A stretch of DNA of 64,000 nt. It comes from Spirochaetota bacterium (lineage in GTDB: Bacteria > Spirochaetota > Spirochaetia > Treponematales > Rectinemataceae). Both the position numbers and the translations under genes were made by a program. Location of the stretch: NCBI GenBank assembly GCA_029265255.1, contig JAJUJQ010000001.1, forward strand, positions 558,001 through 622,000, given 5' to 3'. This document shows, in pieces, positions 33,235-42,680 of this stretch. Position 1 is the stretch's first letter, and the number at the start of each line of letters is the position of its first letter. The notes under the pieces are model-generated. The model was not told the origin of the DNA. It made no database searches and saw only the letters and a program-made list of their open reading frames with translations.

Positions 33235-35544
33235 TCACTGTATCCTGAATACCGAAACAGTCCCCGAACTGCCTCCTGCCGAGATAATGGTCGAAAGAAG
33301 GGCCTCCGCGTGCACGATTTGATCAATATCGGCAGTCGGTTCGTCTGTGCTGCAAAAAAGCCTTGCGTCGGCAGGAAGCCCAGCGGAATCGAGCGTGACA
33401 ATTCCCATATTCGCGCTTCCCGCGATGACGAGGAGTGGAACCGCTCCCTCTGCCGGTTCGACCAGCGCGAGAGAACGGGCTTTATCGAGTTCTGGCGGCA
33501 GAGTCATGGTTTTGATTGCCTCGTACCCCGTTGCACCGAACCTGAACGCGTGCAGTTTTCTTGACGAGCCAAGAAAATATATCATTTCATTTTCCGGGAC
33601 TCCGGCATGATATTGAATTGCTTTCGGGCTCCCCAGCGATTCTCCTTCCGCGCCAGCAGATACCAGCTGCCATGAATCAAACCCGCTCCCATCGTAATGA
33701 AGAAAATAAATTCTCCCAATTCCGGATGAACACGCCGCAATCCACCCATTGCTGAGAATTTCAAGATCTTCCATACCGAGCGAAGAAGAAGGAGGACTCT
33801 GCCAGAGCTCCTTCAAAACCTTTTCTCCACGGAATTCGATCTGCCCTTGCGCCAGGAGGCTCAGATCGAATGCCAATATCTTTTCGGGGGCATTCGCGAG
33901 GACGAAGAGGGTACTCCCATCGATTGAAAAACGCAGAGCTTTGACATTCGAAAAGTTCCAGGAGCCGCCAGAACCACCTGTAACATCATGGTATGTCACT
34001 ATGTTTCCCGAAGGCCCGAGTCGATAAATTCGAATCCAGTCTGATGTGGAGGCAGCTACGGCGAGCATTGACCCCTCGGCTGAGAGCGCGAGTCTATCGG
34101 GATTGCGTTCGCTGCCATTAATGGAGATTCGATCCCGCCAGAGCCGCAGCCACGCTGTCTCCGGAGGCAGCGTCTGGATGTTTTCCTGCACCGACTGCTG
34201 TGTGGTGCCGCCGCTGATTCCGGCTGGATAGAAGAATAAATGGACCGCGCTTGACTGATCCAGGCCTGCGACTGCGATCAGGCCGTTTCGGCTGGTGGAA
34301 ATCCATTTAACATCCGCGGGAAGCCCTGTGCCATAATCATCAGAACCTTGTCGCGGATGCAAAGGTCGTGAGAGCGCAGCGTGATAATCATATTTTTGAA
34401 TCCATTCGAGCTGTCCGGAAGCGGTATGTGACAGCAAGGTTGAATCATGGCCGCAGGAGTCTGACCAGGTTGTATCATCGAATGGAATGAGCGTGTCGAT
34501 ATGGCAATGGAGACTATTGGGATCCGGGGAAAACGCTCCCACTTTCAGGATATATCCTGCGAGACATTCGCCTATTGCAACCGAATCAACCCCTAAGGGA
34601 ATTCCTTCTCTGAACCATGAAACGGATGGATTGCCAATCGAGGAGGGGACAGCGAGCGGTACGATGACTTGAAAATTTCTATTCAGTGATCGTGATGCTC
34701 CGATAATGATTCCAGAAGAGGCTGGCATGGGCGGAACAGAGAGGCGCAGAGCGACCTCAGGTTCGCCCAATGTAATCCTGCAAGAGCCGGACGAAGTCTG
34801 GCCTGGCAGAATGAGCATGAAATCGGCCATGCCCCCCACGACGCTGCCGTTTGAATCAAGCAGCTGAAGGATCGCGGAATACGACCCCGACGCCAACCCG
34901 CTTTTGGTAAATTCGGTTTCTGTGGCGGGGAGTTCGACAACAACAGGTGTACCGGAATCCGTCGTTCCCGCGCCAAGAGCCTGCCCGGATAGTCCGCGCC
35001 GCTCAAGAGTAATTCGGTAATTCCAGTCTGAAGGTACGGGTGTGGAAACTGAAAGCCCAAGGCGGAGACTGCCTTCTCCGGCTGCGAGATGAAGCGGAAT
35101 TGCGATTTCTGTTGTCTTCCCGGGTTCGAGACAGGTGTCAAGGGAATGTTCGACGATAATATTTCCTTCCTGTGAGAGGCCTTCGACGGTGATGTTCCAT
35201 ATTCCTGATGGAAGTCGTATCTCAGAAGCCGTCTGCGTGAGCATTCTGACTAAAGGTGTCCCTGTCTCTGGGCGGCATGTGAGACGGTACATGGCTATCC
35301 TCCAGTCGCAATCCGGCAATATCGCCTTGCCTCTCAAGCTCGTATCGAGTCCGAGCTTGCTGCGCGGATACCCTGCTGGCAGTTCAATGCGAAGCTTCAG
35401 CCTCGCATCCGGCGTTCGCATAAAGCCACCGCACGACCAAACCGAACGCGATATAAGGAGGATCATGATAAGTATCCAGCCCGGTATTCCTGTACAATGC
35501 TGCAGTTTGCCACTTCTATTTACAATTCTTCTATTAGCGCCCAT
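33235..35544 (-). CDS. Large putative lipoprotein with a beta-propeller-like C-terminal half
   Basis: A 769-residue protein. The N-terminus (GWILIMILLISRSVWSCGG) is a lipoprotein signal with a relaxed box (SVWSC), acceptable for spirochaetes. Residues 40-270 hold two or three Ig-like or carboxypeptidase-regulatory-like modules (LRIELPAGYP, LEPGKTTEIAIPLHL). The rest has repeats reminiscent of a YncE/lactonase-type propeller (SRNGLIAVAGLD, DRLALSAEGSMLAVAAS, VKALRFSIDGSTLFVLAN, LEILSNGWIAACSSG). ATG 35544 has GAGGAGG upstream. No enzymatic motif is evident; it probably sits on the periplasmic or outer face. Confidence 0.7.
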   Translation of the reverse strand: MGANRRIVNRSGKLQHCTGIPGWILIMILLISRSVWSCGGFMRTPDARLKLRIELPAGYPRSKLGLDTSLRGKAILPDCDWRIAMYRLTCRPETGTPLVRMLTQTASEIRLPSGIWNITVEGLSQEGNIIVEHSLDTCLEPGKTTEIAIPLHLAAGEGSLRLGLSVSTPVPSDWNYRITLERRGLSGQALGAGTTDSGTPVVVELPATETEFTKSGLASGSYSAILQLLDSNGSVVGGMADFMLILPGQTSSGSCRITLGEPEVALRLSVPPMPASSGIIIGASRSLNRNFQVIVPLAVPSSIGNPSVSWFREGIPLGVDSVAIGECLAGYILKVGAFSPDPNSLHCHIDTLIPFDDTTWSDSCGHDSTLLSHTASGQLEWIQKYDYHAALSRPLHPRQGSDDYGTGLPADVKWISTSRNGLIAVAGLDQSSAVHLFFYPAGISGGTTQQSVQENIQTLPPETAWLRLWRDRISINGSERNPDRLALSAEGSMLAVAASTSDWIRIYRLGPSGNIVTYHDVTGGSGGSWNFSNVKALRFSIDGSTLFVLANAPEKILAFDLSLLAQGQIEFRGEKVLKELWQSPPSSSLGMEDLEILSNGWIAACSSGIGRIYFLHYDGSGFDSWQLVSAGAEGESLGSPKAIQYHAGVPENEMIYFLGSSRKLHAFRFGATGYEAIKTMTLPPELDKARSLALVEPAEGAVPLLVIAGSANMGIVTLDSAGLPADARLFCSTDEPTADIDQIVHAEALLSTIISAGGSSGTVSVFRIQ

Positions 35545-35616
35545 ATCGGCCTCCTCATTCTTGGAATGCACTGCAGCCCTCATCCGCTTCAATTTTCCCC
35601 GATAACCCGGCCAGCA

Positions 35617-35646
35617 TTGCAGAGGGAGCAAACAGTCGAATATAAT
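35617..35646 (+). promoter_or_regulatory. Promoter of glgA
   Basis: TTGCAG (35617-35622), 18-base spacer, TATAAT (35641-35646), followed by an inverted repeat at the predicted start site. Confidence 0.65.
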
Positions 35647-35652
35647 GAGTTG

Positions 35653-35672
35653 TCATGACAGTGCGGTCATGA
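35653..35672. promoter_or_regulatory. Probable operator downstream of the glgA promoter
   Basis: A perfect 7-bp inverted repeat, TCATGAC and GTCATGA, separated by 6 bases and placed over the predicted transcription start of glgA. A second small hairpin (ATGTGGC, TTTT, GCCACAT; 35699-35716) lies just before the ribosome binding site. Confidence 0.45.
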
Positions 35673-35732
35673 GGAACATTTGCTGTTCAGGCTGTGCGAT
35701 GTGGCTTTTGCCACATGCAGGGGAGGCAGTTG

Positions 35733-37205
35733 GTGAAAATCCTCTTCATTTCGAGTGAATTGACACCATTCGCGAAGAGCGGGGGACTCGGAGATGCGGT
35801 ATCTTCTCTCGCTGCAGCGCTTTCGCGTGACGGACACGATATACGGATATTAATACCGCGATATTATTTTATTTCGCGCAATTCACTGAGAAGAGTGAAT
35901 GGCATCATCGAATTGGAAACCGCGCGCGAGCGGCATCACGCATTTCTTTACACGGCAACACTTCCCAATTCCACAGCAAAGGTCTATTTCCTTGACTGTG
36001 AGAGCCTGTATGGGCGAAACGGAATCTATGGCTATACCAGTACACAGGAATTCCCAGACAATCCCGCAAGATTCGGCGCATTGAGCAGGGCTGCCTTCAG
36101 CCTGTGCCGCAGTATCGGATGGATTCCGGATATTATTCATGCGCATGATTGGCCAGCCGCGCCTGTGCCTGTGTATCTCAATACGATAGAAAAGAATACC
36201 GAATTTGCCAAGACCGCGGGAATATTAACCATTCATAACCTCGGATATCAGGGCATCTTCAGTCGAGACCATTACCCGGATCTCGGTCTCGGCTGGGAAT
36301 ATTTCTATGGTGCCGGCTTCGAATATTATGGCAACATCAATTTTCTGAAAGCGGGCATCGCGTCCGCCGAATGTATTTCTACCGTTTCACCTACCTATGC
36401 GAGAGAAATTCAGACACCGAACGGCGGATTCGGGTTGGACAGTCTGCTCAGGCAACGCAGCAGAGAGCTTGTCGGTATCCTTAACGGTATCGATACCGAT
36501 ATCTGGAATCCTCAGACCGATCCATACATCCCTGCTCATTATTCAAAAGAAGATCTGTCGGGAAAAGCGTTCTGCAAGGCCGCGCTCCAGAAAGAACTTG
36601 GCCTGCCGGTCGATCCCGACGTCCCTCTTATCGGCATGGTAACACGGCTTGTCGAGCAGAAAGGTATTTCGGAGGTGTTTGGGCGAACCTATGGGTGCAT
36701 GCACCGGATTCTGGAAACGATTAAGGTGCAGGTTGCCGTTCTTGGCTCCGGTGACGCGTGGGCCGAGGAAGCGATACTCAATTATTCCGCGCGATACCCG
36801 AATTTCAAGGGGACGGTTGGATACAACGAGCACTTGGCTCACCTGATCGAGGCTGGCGCGGATTTCTTCCTTATGCCGAGCCGTTATGAGCCATGCGGCC
36901 TCAATCAGATGTATTCGCTGGTCTATGGAACCCTTCCTATTGTGCATCGGACAGGGGGGCTTGCCGATACCGTGGTGAACTACAATCAGGACCTCGGCGA
37001 AGGAACCGGCTTCATGTTCGACGATCTGACACCACAAGCGGTGTATGATACGGTTGGCTGGGCCATGTGGGCGTGGTACAACCGACCCGACCACATAGGC
37101 AGAATGCGCACTAACGCCATGCTTCAGGATTTTTCATGGAAACGCTCGGCTCACGAGTATGTTCGGCTCTATGAGCACGCCCAGTCCCTCAGAAATGCGC
37201 GATGA
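35733..37205 (+). CDS. glgA: Glycogen synthase (ADP-glucose type)
   Basis: A 490-residue GT5 glycosyltransferase that builds alpha-1,4-glucan from ADP-glucose. Substrate loop AKSGGLGD near the N-terminus, HAHDWPAAPVPV, TIHNLGYQG, NGIDTDIWNP, and the C-terminal PSRYEPCGLNQMYSL with GGLADTV. GTG 35733 is taken because GGGGAGG lies 6 bases upstream; an in-frame codon at 35694 is less likely. A 34-base gap follows before the membrane protein gene. Confidence 0.95.
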   Translation: MKILFISSELTPFAKSGGLGDAVSSLAAALSRDGHDIRILIPRYYFISRNSLRRVNGIIELETARERHHAFLYTATLPNSTAKVYFLDCESLYGRNGIYGYTSTQEFPDNPARFGALSRAAFSLCRSIGWIPDIIHAHDWPAAPVPVYLNTIEKNTEFAKTAGILTIHNLGYQGIFSRDHYPDLGLGWEYFYGAGFEYYGNINFLKAGIASAECISTVSPTYAREIQTPNGGFGLDSLLRQRSRELVGILNGIDTDIWNPQTDPYIPAHYSKEDLSGKAFCKAALQKELGLPVDPDVPLIGMVTRLVEQKGISEVFGRTYGCMHRILETIKVQVAVLGSGDAWAEEAILNYSARYPNFKGTVGYNEHLAHLIEAGADFFLMPSRYEPCGLNQMYSLVYGTLPIVHRTGGLADTVVNYNQDLGEGTGFMFDDLTPQAVYDTVGWAMWAWYNRPDHIGRMRTNAMLQDFSWKRSAHEYVRLYEHAQSLRNAR

Positions 37206-37239
37206 TGGGTAGAACAGGGAACCATTCGGGAATACAGGG

Positions 37240-38751
37240 ATGAAAGAAACGAAAATTCTAGATTATCGAAAAGAGGACGTTCGTGAAAGCCTCCTCAAGG
37301 TATTTCGCAGGGGACAAAAGGAATATGCGGCCGCTGATTTGGCACGCGTGACCGGGCTTCCTTTGGCCCAGATCAATGCGGAAATGCCCGCGCTCGCAGA
37401 TGAGTATCGCGGCAGAATCAAGGTATCTGACAGAGGGGATCTGATCTATTCATTCCCTGAAGGGTTGAGAAGTCGCTATCGAGGCTTCGGTCCGACACTC
37501 GCGCGGCTGGCAAAAGCGATCGGCCGCGAAGCGATTCGCGCTGGTAAAGCCCTGTTCAAAGTATGGATCCTTGTGACCCTTGTCGGGTACTTCTTCATTT
37601 TTATCGCGCTCGCGCTGGTCGCATTGTTTGGATCGATTGCCTTGCAACAAGGCGGTGGAAGAGATCGAGATAATCGAAGGGGCGGTGGGTTGGGAGGTTT
37701 GTGGCTAACGACGCGGCTTTTCGACTCCCTTGTCCGGCTCTGGTTCTACAGTGAGCTTTTCAAAGATCCTGAGACCCGATACCGACAGCAGCTCCAGAGA
37801 AGGGAGCGCAGGCCCTTGCACAAAGCGGTGTTCTCGCATGTGTTTGGCGACGGAGATCCAAATGGTGATTGGGATCAGGTGCTGAAAAGAGCATTCGTCG
37901 CGTATATCCAGACGCACAAGGGTGTAATCACCTTACCCGAATTCATGGCACTCTCTGGGCTCGAACCCGATGCGGCTCAGGAACGCATTACTCGACTCAT
38001 GGTCGAGTTCGAAGGAAGACCGGAGGTAACCGACAGCGGTGCGCTATATTTTTTCTTTCCTTCTCTGCTGTCCGCTGCCAATCGTGTATCCTCTGAAGCC
38101 GCTGCTGCATTCCCAATGAAAAAGCTGAAAGCCTTCTCTTCAAACAGCAGGAAAATGGACTCCGTCTTTCGCTGGATGAACATCATCAATCTGTTCTTCG
38201 GAGGCTATTATGGATGGCATGCGCTCTCCCTCGGAACCGATGTGATTGTTCGTACAACGGACGGGGCAGCTTTGAGAGGTGGGTTTGCGTTTATTTATTC
38301 CTCAACCATTTACTTGTTTGCGCAGCTGGGAATCGCCCAGCCGGCCGCGGTCGCGGGCTTGCTTTTAGGAGCAGCGCCTCTTGCCTTCTCTTTGCTGTTC
38401 TTCGCAATTCCCACTATTCGATCGTTCCGGCTGAAATATGACAACGAACGATTGAAGCGTGAAAATATCAGGCGTTTTCTGTATGCTTCCGTGCTCGGTT
38501 CGCCTCAAAGGTTCGACCCATCAGCTATCCAAGCCCGGTTGCCCGAAGTTTCGGCGGTACCTCCCGCGGCAATCGAGGAGGAGATTCGCCATCTTGCCGC
38601 ATGGGCTTCCGGAGAGCCAGGGGCAGATGGAACGTGGGCTTTCCCCGACATCCATTTCACACTGACAGAGGCTGATAAGGTGCGCGCCGCAATTGATGAA
38701 AGAAAATATGCACCCGATAAAACTGTTTTTGACACTGATCAATCCATATGA
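37240..38751 (+). CDS. Membrane protein with two winged-helix-like cytoplasmic domains
   Basis: A 503-residue protein I do not recognise. Two related modules can be seen. The first (about residues 10-75) reads AAADLARVTGLPLAQINAEM then YRGRIKVSDRGDLIYSFPEGL. The second (about 215-290) reads ITLPEFMALSGLEPDAAQE then EGRPEVTDSGALYFFFPSLL. Both look like a short winged-helix fold ending in a beta hairpin. Membrane segments lie at about 108-135, 316-332, 347-366 and 372-396. A third, weaker copy may occupy residues 420-490 (SAIQARLPEVSAVPPAAIEEE). Its stop overlaps the next ATG. Confidence 0.7.
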   Translation: MKETKILDYRKEDVRESLLKVFRRGQKEYAAADLARVTGLPLAQINAEMPALADEYRGRIKVSDRGDLIYSFPEGLRSRYRGFGPTLARLAKAIGREAIRAGKALFKVWILVTLVGYFFIFIALALVALFGSIALQQGGGRDRDNRRGGGLGGLWLTTRLFDSLVRLWFYSELFKDPETRYRQQLQRRERRPLHKAVFSHVFGDGDPNGDWDQVLKRAFVAYIQTHKGVITLPEFMALSGLEPDAAQERITRLMVEFEGRPEVTDSGALYFFFPSLLSAANRVSSEAAAAFPMKKLKAFSSNSRKMDSVFRWMNIINLFFGGYYGWHALSLGTDVIVRTTDGAALRGGFAFIYSSTIYLFAQLGIAQPAAVAGLLLGAAPLAFSLLFFAIPTIRSFRLKYDNERLKRENIRRFLYASVLGSPQRFDPSAIQARLPEVSAVPPAAIEEEIRHLAAWASGEPGADGTWAFPDIHFTLTEADKVRAAIDERKYAPDKTVFDTDQSI

Positions 38752-39731
38752 AAGAATTGATTATCAGAGAAAAAACCGCGGGATTCCTGTTTGCTCTTTT
38801 TTCCGCCGCAAGTTTCTCGACTCTTGGATTATTCGCGAAATCGCTGTTTGGAGCGGGGATTGCGGTCGAGGCGGTGCTCTCATGGCGTTTTATCATCGCA
38901 GCCACGTTTCTCTGGATCATGGTCGCGGCCCGAACACAAAACCATCGCCAGGCCCTTCAATTTTTCAAGATCAGAAAGCTAGTTATTCTGGGGCTTCTGG
39001 GATTTGCGCCGCAGGCCGGGCTTTTTTTTCTTACGGTAAAGATTTTGGATCCTGGGATTACGAGTCTGCTTCTCTATCTCTATCCCGCGTTTGTTTTCAT
39101 TATTGGAGCCCTGTTTCGCGGTGAAAAAGCTCACCGAGCGCAGGTAGCGGCGCTAATTCTTTCTCTGGGCGGGAGCATGCTGACATTCTGGAATGCCGGC
39201 AACTACCCGGCGTACGGGATTATTCTAGGCATGACAGTTGCTGCCGCTTACGCGATTTACCTGGTTTTGAGCGAGCGCATTCTTGAGGGAACAGACCCGA
39301 TAATTGCGACAGCGATCATCATCACCGTTGCTGCAGCGGTGTATGTTGTGATCGCGATGATCAAAGGAACATTGGTGATACTGTCATGGCCGCGCCAGGT
39401 CCTCTTAGCGGGCGGCGTCGGAATTATGGCGACGGTGCTTCCCATCATAACGCTGTTCATGGCGATGCAGCGGATAGGAGCGCGCGATACTTCGATCATC
39501 AGTACGATCGAACCGGTGTGCACGAACATTTTATCCATGATGCTGTTTAACGAAGTCTTGACAGGGAGAAGAATTGCGGGGGGAATCCTGATTCTCGCGG
39601 GAGTCGCTCTTCTGCAGCGTGCAGATTATGCTTCTGCGCGCGGCAAGGATTCCTTGAGCCTCGAGATGTCTCGAAGCGGCGCAATTTCTCCATCATCGAA
39701 ATCCAAGGGGACGGAAGAAGGGAACTCATAA
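38748..39731 (+). CDS. EamA/DMT family transporter
   Basis: A 327-residue, ten-segment permease with two EamA repeats; LLLYLYPAFVFIIGALFRGE ends the first and TIEPVCTNILSMMLFNEVLTG the second. Substrate unknown (metabolite exporters and drug exporters both occur). ATGA overlap with the upstream gene. The last 35 residues after the final helix are hydrophilic, and their coding sequence overlaps an opposite-strand gene by 106 bases. Confidence 0.87.
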   Translation: MKELIIREKTAGFLFALFSAASFSTLGLFAKSLFGAGIAVEAVLSWRFIIAATFLWIMVAARTQNHRQALQFFKIRKLVILGLLGFAPQAGLFFLTVKILDPGITSLLLYLYPAFVFIIGALFRGEKAHRAQVAALILSLGGSMLTFWNAGNYPAYGIILGMTVAAAYAIYLVLSERILEGTDPIIATAIIITVAAAVYVVIAMIKGTLVILSWPRQVLLAGGVGIMATVLPIITLFMAMQRIGARDTSIISTIEPVCTNILSMMLFNEVLTGRRIAGGILILAGVALLQRADYASARGKDSLSLEMSRSGAISPSSKSKGTEEGNS

Positions 39732-40462
39732 TCGGGGGATATCACAATCCGCTTCGAGAGGCATGCCAGGAAAATTTCTTCATGCATGTCGCGCGGATAG
39801 GTGGGGAAGAGCCAAGGGCCCCGGCGTGTGAAAAGTTCGTTTCCCACCAGCGTGTCAAAGCGCGCCCACGCACTTGTCTGCAAGCGCATTTGTTTTTCTC
39901 TCTGTATAGGCGAAGATAGCTTCGAGAGTATCATCATGTTCACCGCCGCTCTCAGCCCATCGACCCAGTCCTCTTGCACCGCGTCGAGACCATCTTCCCG
40001 GTCCGATATCAGAATTCCCAGAGAAAAGGCAGCAGGCATCGGAAGGACAAGACTTGTCACCGTAGGTAATGGTGGTCTTGCAAGGTATTCGTCGTACAAG
40101 AATCGACAGCACGCGAGATGCGGCACTGCATTGCTTTCCGGAAGACCGGCAAAGGCTCTGGCTAATGAAATTGCTTTATATGAGGAAGACATTATTCGCA
40201 CGGATCTGGCTGATGGGACAAAGGTACGTACCATTTCTGTCAGTCGCTTCTGATATTGGGTGGGTATGTCCGATAATAGACCACGGTCGATCATGCCTTT
40301 GGCCATTCGCGGTATTCCTTCCGGTCGAAAGCCCAGGAGCGCTCTTCCATAATCCGACCACAGACTCAATACGCGGGTTCCAAGTGAGGTGTACAGCCTG
40401 AAGCCGCGTGTCCTCCGTATGGACGGCAAGCGTTTCAGCAATGTCTCAGTACGGTCGGCCAT
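39626..40462 (-). CDS. Unknown protein with an aminotransferase-class-III-like N-terminus
   Basis: A 278-residue protein. The first 50 residues (RRTRGFRLYTSLGTRVLSLW then GRALLGFRP) closely resemble the opening strand of class-III PLP aminotransferases, but the PLP-binding core and Lys are absent and the rest (LPMPAAFSLGILIS, ELFTRRGPWLFPTYP) matches nothing I know. It is immediately upstream-coupled to no gene: its ATG (40462) lies 2 bases after the helicase stop on the same strand, so it is the distal gene of the pcrA transcript. Its last 35 codons overlap the transporter gene on the other strand. Confidence 0.65.
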   Translation of the reverse strand: MADRTETLLKRLPSIRRTRGFRLYTSLGTRVLSLWSDYGRALLGFRPEGIPRMAKGMIDRGLLSDIPTQYQKRLTEMVRTFVPSARSVRIMSSSYKAISLARAFAGLPESNAVPHLACCRFLYDEYLARPPLPTVTSLVLPMPAAFSLGILISDREDGLDAVQEDWVDGLRAAVNMMILSKLSSPIQREKQMRLQTSAWARFDTLVGNELFTRRGPWLFPTYPRDMHEEIFLACLSKRIVISPDYEFPSSVPLDFDDGEIAPLRDISRLKESLPRAEA

Positions 40463-40463
40463 C

Positions 40464-42680
40464 TCATTCCTCCGCTTTTTCGAGCTTGCGCGTATATTTC
40501 GGAAAGAATTGCGCGACCTTTCCAGTATCGAATCTGACGATCACCAGGGGCCCGGCGCTCTGAGAAACACTTACCTTGATGACCGTACCGCTTCCATATT
40601 CCTCATGATAGACTCGCATGCCGCTTCTCCATTCCGCCGATGGTTCCTCAGACGCGAGAGAGGAAGGTCGCGTTGGCGATATGCTGGGTGAGGGAATTGC
40701 GCCTGCATACTGTTCTTGAGGCTTTTCAGCGCGCCCACCTATTCCTCCGCGCGCAAGCGCGTGCTGACCCTTTTGCCACAGCTCATAATACTCCGGGGCT
40801 ATTTCAGTCAGGAATCTACTTGGTGCTGTTTCGTATATCCTTCCGTGCATACGTCGCCAACGGCACGCCGTCAGATAGAGCTTCTCTTTCGCCCGGGTCA
40901 CCGCAACGTAGAACAGCCTTCGCTGTTCTTCAAGATCTTCGCCCTCTTCGTCACTGCGTGGAAAGAGTCCCTGCTCCAGTCCGGTCACAATGACCACAGG
41001 AAATTCGAGGCCTTTGGTGTTGTGCATGGTGATAAGGGTGACCGCGTCTGCATCCGAATCTTGTGTTCGGCTGGACTGGTCCAGCATCACGGTATCGAGA
41101 AATTCGAGCAACCCTTCTTCCGAAAGAGGAAATTCGGAGGCTGCATTCACAAGCTCGTCGATGTTCGCTTCCTTCTGTGTTCCACCGATAAGGTCTTTGC
41201 TGTGATAGTAGTCCAGAAGGCCGCTTTGCCTCGCAAGCTCGTCTACCAGTTGGCCAAGGTCGCCCTGGCACTCATGCAGCCGGTTATGGGCCGCGTCGAT
41301 AAGCGCAAGGAAATTTCGCATGCCTTCTCGGCCTTTGCCATGCATGGAGGAAACAGCCTGAAGCGAAGATTCATAGAGGTCGATATTTCGTTCCAATGCC
41401 AAGGCGATTATATAATCCGTCGACGAAGGTCCGATTCCCCGTGCTGGCTTGTTGACTATCCGCGAGAACGCAATCTGATCACGTGGATTGGCAAGAAACG
41501 AGAGGAACGCGAGCATGTCCTTGATCTCTTCGCGTTCATAGAAACGAAGTGCTCCGATAATGCGGTAAGGAATACCGAGTTGGGGAAAGAGCCGTTCGAA
41601 CCCGAGCGATTGGGCGTTGGTACGATAGAGTATGGCGATGTCTTTCCACAACCCCCCGTGCTGAACATGGCATTTGGCTGTCATCGCGCAGAACTCGATT
41701 TCCTGATCCTGATCATCGAGGAGCGCAAGCTGGGGTTTGACCCCGCCTGGACGTGTTGAAAGAAGCCTTTTGCCCAGACGTTTCGCATTATGCAGAACCA
41801 CCGCGTTGGCAAAATCGAGAATTGTCTGATAAGAGCGATAGTTACGCTCGAGACGTATGAGTCTTGTTTCGGGGAATACCTTCTGAAAATTGAGGATATT
41901 GCGTATTTCAGCGCCACGAAAGCGATAGATCGACTGATCGTCGTCTCCTACCACGCAGAGCATCGTGTCTGGGTCGGAGAGTTGTTGAAGCAGACGGAAT
42001 TGGGCAACGTTGGAATCCTGATATTCATCAACAAGGATGACCCTGTACCGCTGCCTGGTTCTGAGGCGAATCGCCTCGTCTTTCTCAAGGAGTCGGGCGG
42101 GCATAAATATCAGGTCACCGAAATCGACATTGCCGGTCTGCCGCAATCGAGCCTCATAGGCAGCGTAAATCCGGCGGAATTCTGGATTCTGACTGATAAA
42201 GCCGAGCTCTGGCGAATCGGGCGTCATGTAATAGTCCTTGGCCTTGCCGATAAGAAAAGCATAATCGCCGCATTCGCGCTTTGTGAGCGAGGGAAAAATG
42301 GAGTGTACCAATTCGGTACTGTCGTTCTCATCGTAAATTGTAAACCCGGTTCGGAGGCCGAACGCCTGGGTATTTCGCCGCATGAACCAAGCGCCGAAGG
42401 AATGGAAGGTTCTAATAGTGGCGCGAGCACATGCAGACTCGATCATCATGGCTCGTTCCTTCATTTCGTTGGCAGCCTTGTTCGTAAAGGTAACCGCGAG
42501 CACGGATTCCGGCGGTATGTGCTTTTCGCGTACGAGGTACACGATTTTTGAAGTGATGACCTTCGTTTTTCCTGTGCCGGCCCCCGCAAGGATGAGCAGG
42601 CGTTTTTCTTCCGCAAAGACGGCATCGAGCTGCTCGGGGTTCAGGTCTTTGAGATAGTCTGGAATCCGTCCTTGTATCAT
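40464..42680 (-). CDS. UvrD/PcrA-type DNA helicase
   Basis: A 738-residue superfamily 1 3'-5' helicase acting in repair and replication-conflict removal. Walker A AGAGTGKTKVIT, TFTNKAANEM, VDEYQDSN (motif II), GDDDQSIYRFRGA (III), LERNYRS (IV), and VAVTRAKEKLYL (VI) are present. The C-terminal ends with GMRVYHEEYGSGTVIKV, the Tudor-like RNA-polymerase-binding domain of PcrA/UvrD. It overlaps rimO by 4 bases. Confidence 0.94.
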   Translation of the reverse strand: MIQGRIPDYLKDLNPEQLDAVFAEEKRLLILAGAGTGKTKVITSKIVYLVREKHIPPESVLAVTFTNKAANEMKERAMMIESACARATIRTFHSFGAWFMRRNTQAFGLRTGFTIYDENDSTELVHSIFPSLTKRECGDYAFLIGKAKDYYMTPDSPELGFISQNPEFRRIYAAYEARLRQTGNVDFGDLIFMPARLLEKDEAIRLRTRQRYRVILVDEYQDSNVAQFRLLQQLSDPDTMLCVVGDDDQSIYRFRGAEIRNILNFQKVFPETRLIRLERNYRSYQTILDFANAVVLHNAKRLGKRLLSTRPGGVKPQLALLDDQDQEIEFCAMTAKCHVQHGGLWKDIAILYRTNAQSLGFERLFPQLGIPYRIIGALRFYEREEIKDMLAFLSFLANPRDQIAFSRIVNKPARGIGPSSTDYIIALALERNIDLYESSLQAVSSMHGKGREGMRNFLALIDAAHNRLHECQGDLGQLVDELARQSGLLDYYHSKDLIGGTQKEANIDELVNAASEFPLSEEGLLEFLDTVMLDQSSRTQDSDADAVTLITMHNTKGLEFPVVIVTGLEQGLFPRSDEEGEDLEEQRRLFYVAVTRAKEKLYLTACRWRRMHGRIYETAPSRFLTEIAPEYYELWQKGQHALARGGIGGRAEKPQEQYAGAIPSPSISPTRPSSLASEEPSAEWRSGMRVYHEEYGSGTVIKVSVSQSAGPLVIVRFDTGKVAQFFPKYTRKLEKAEE

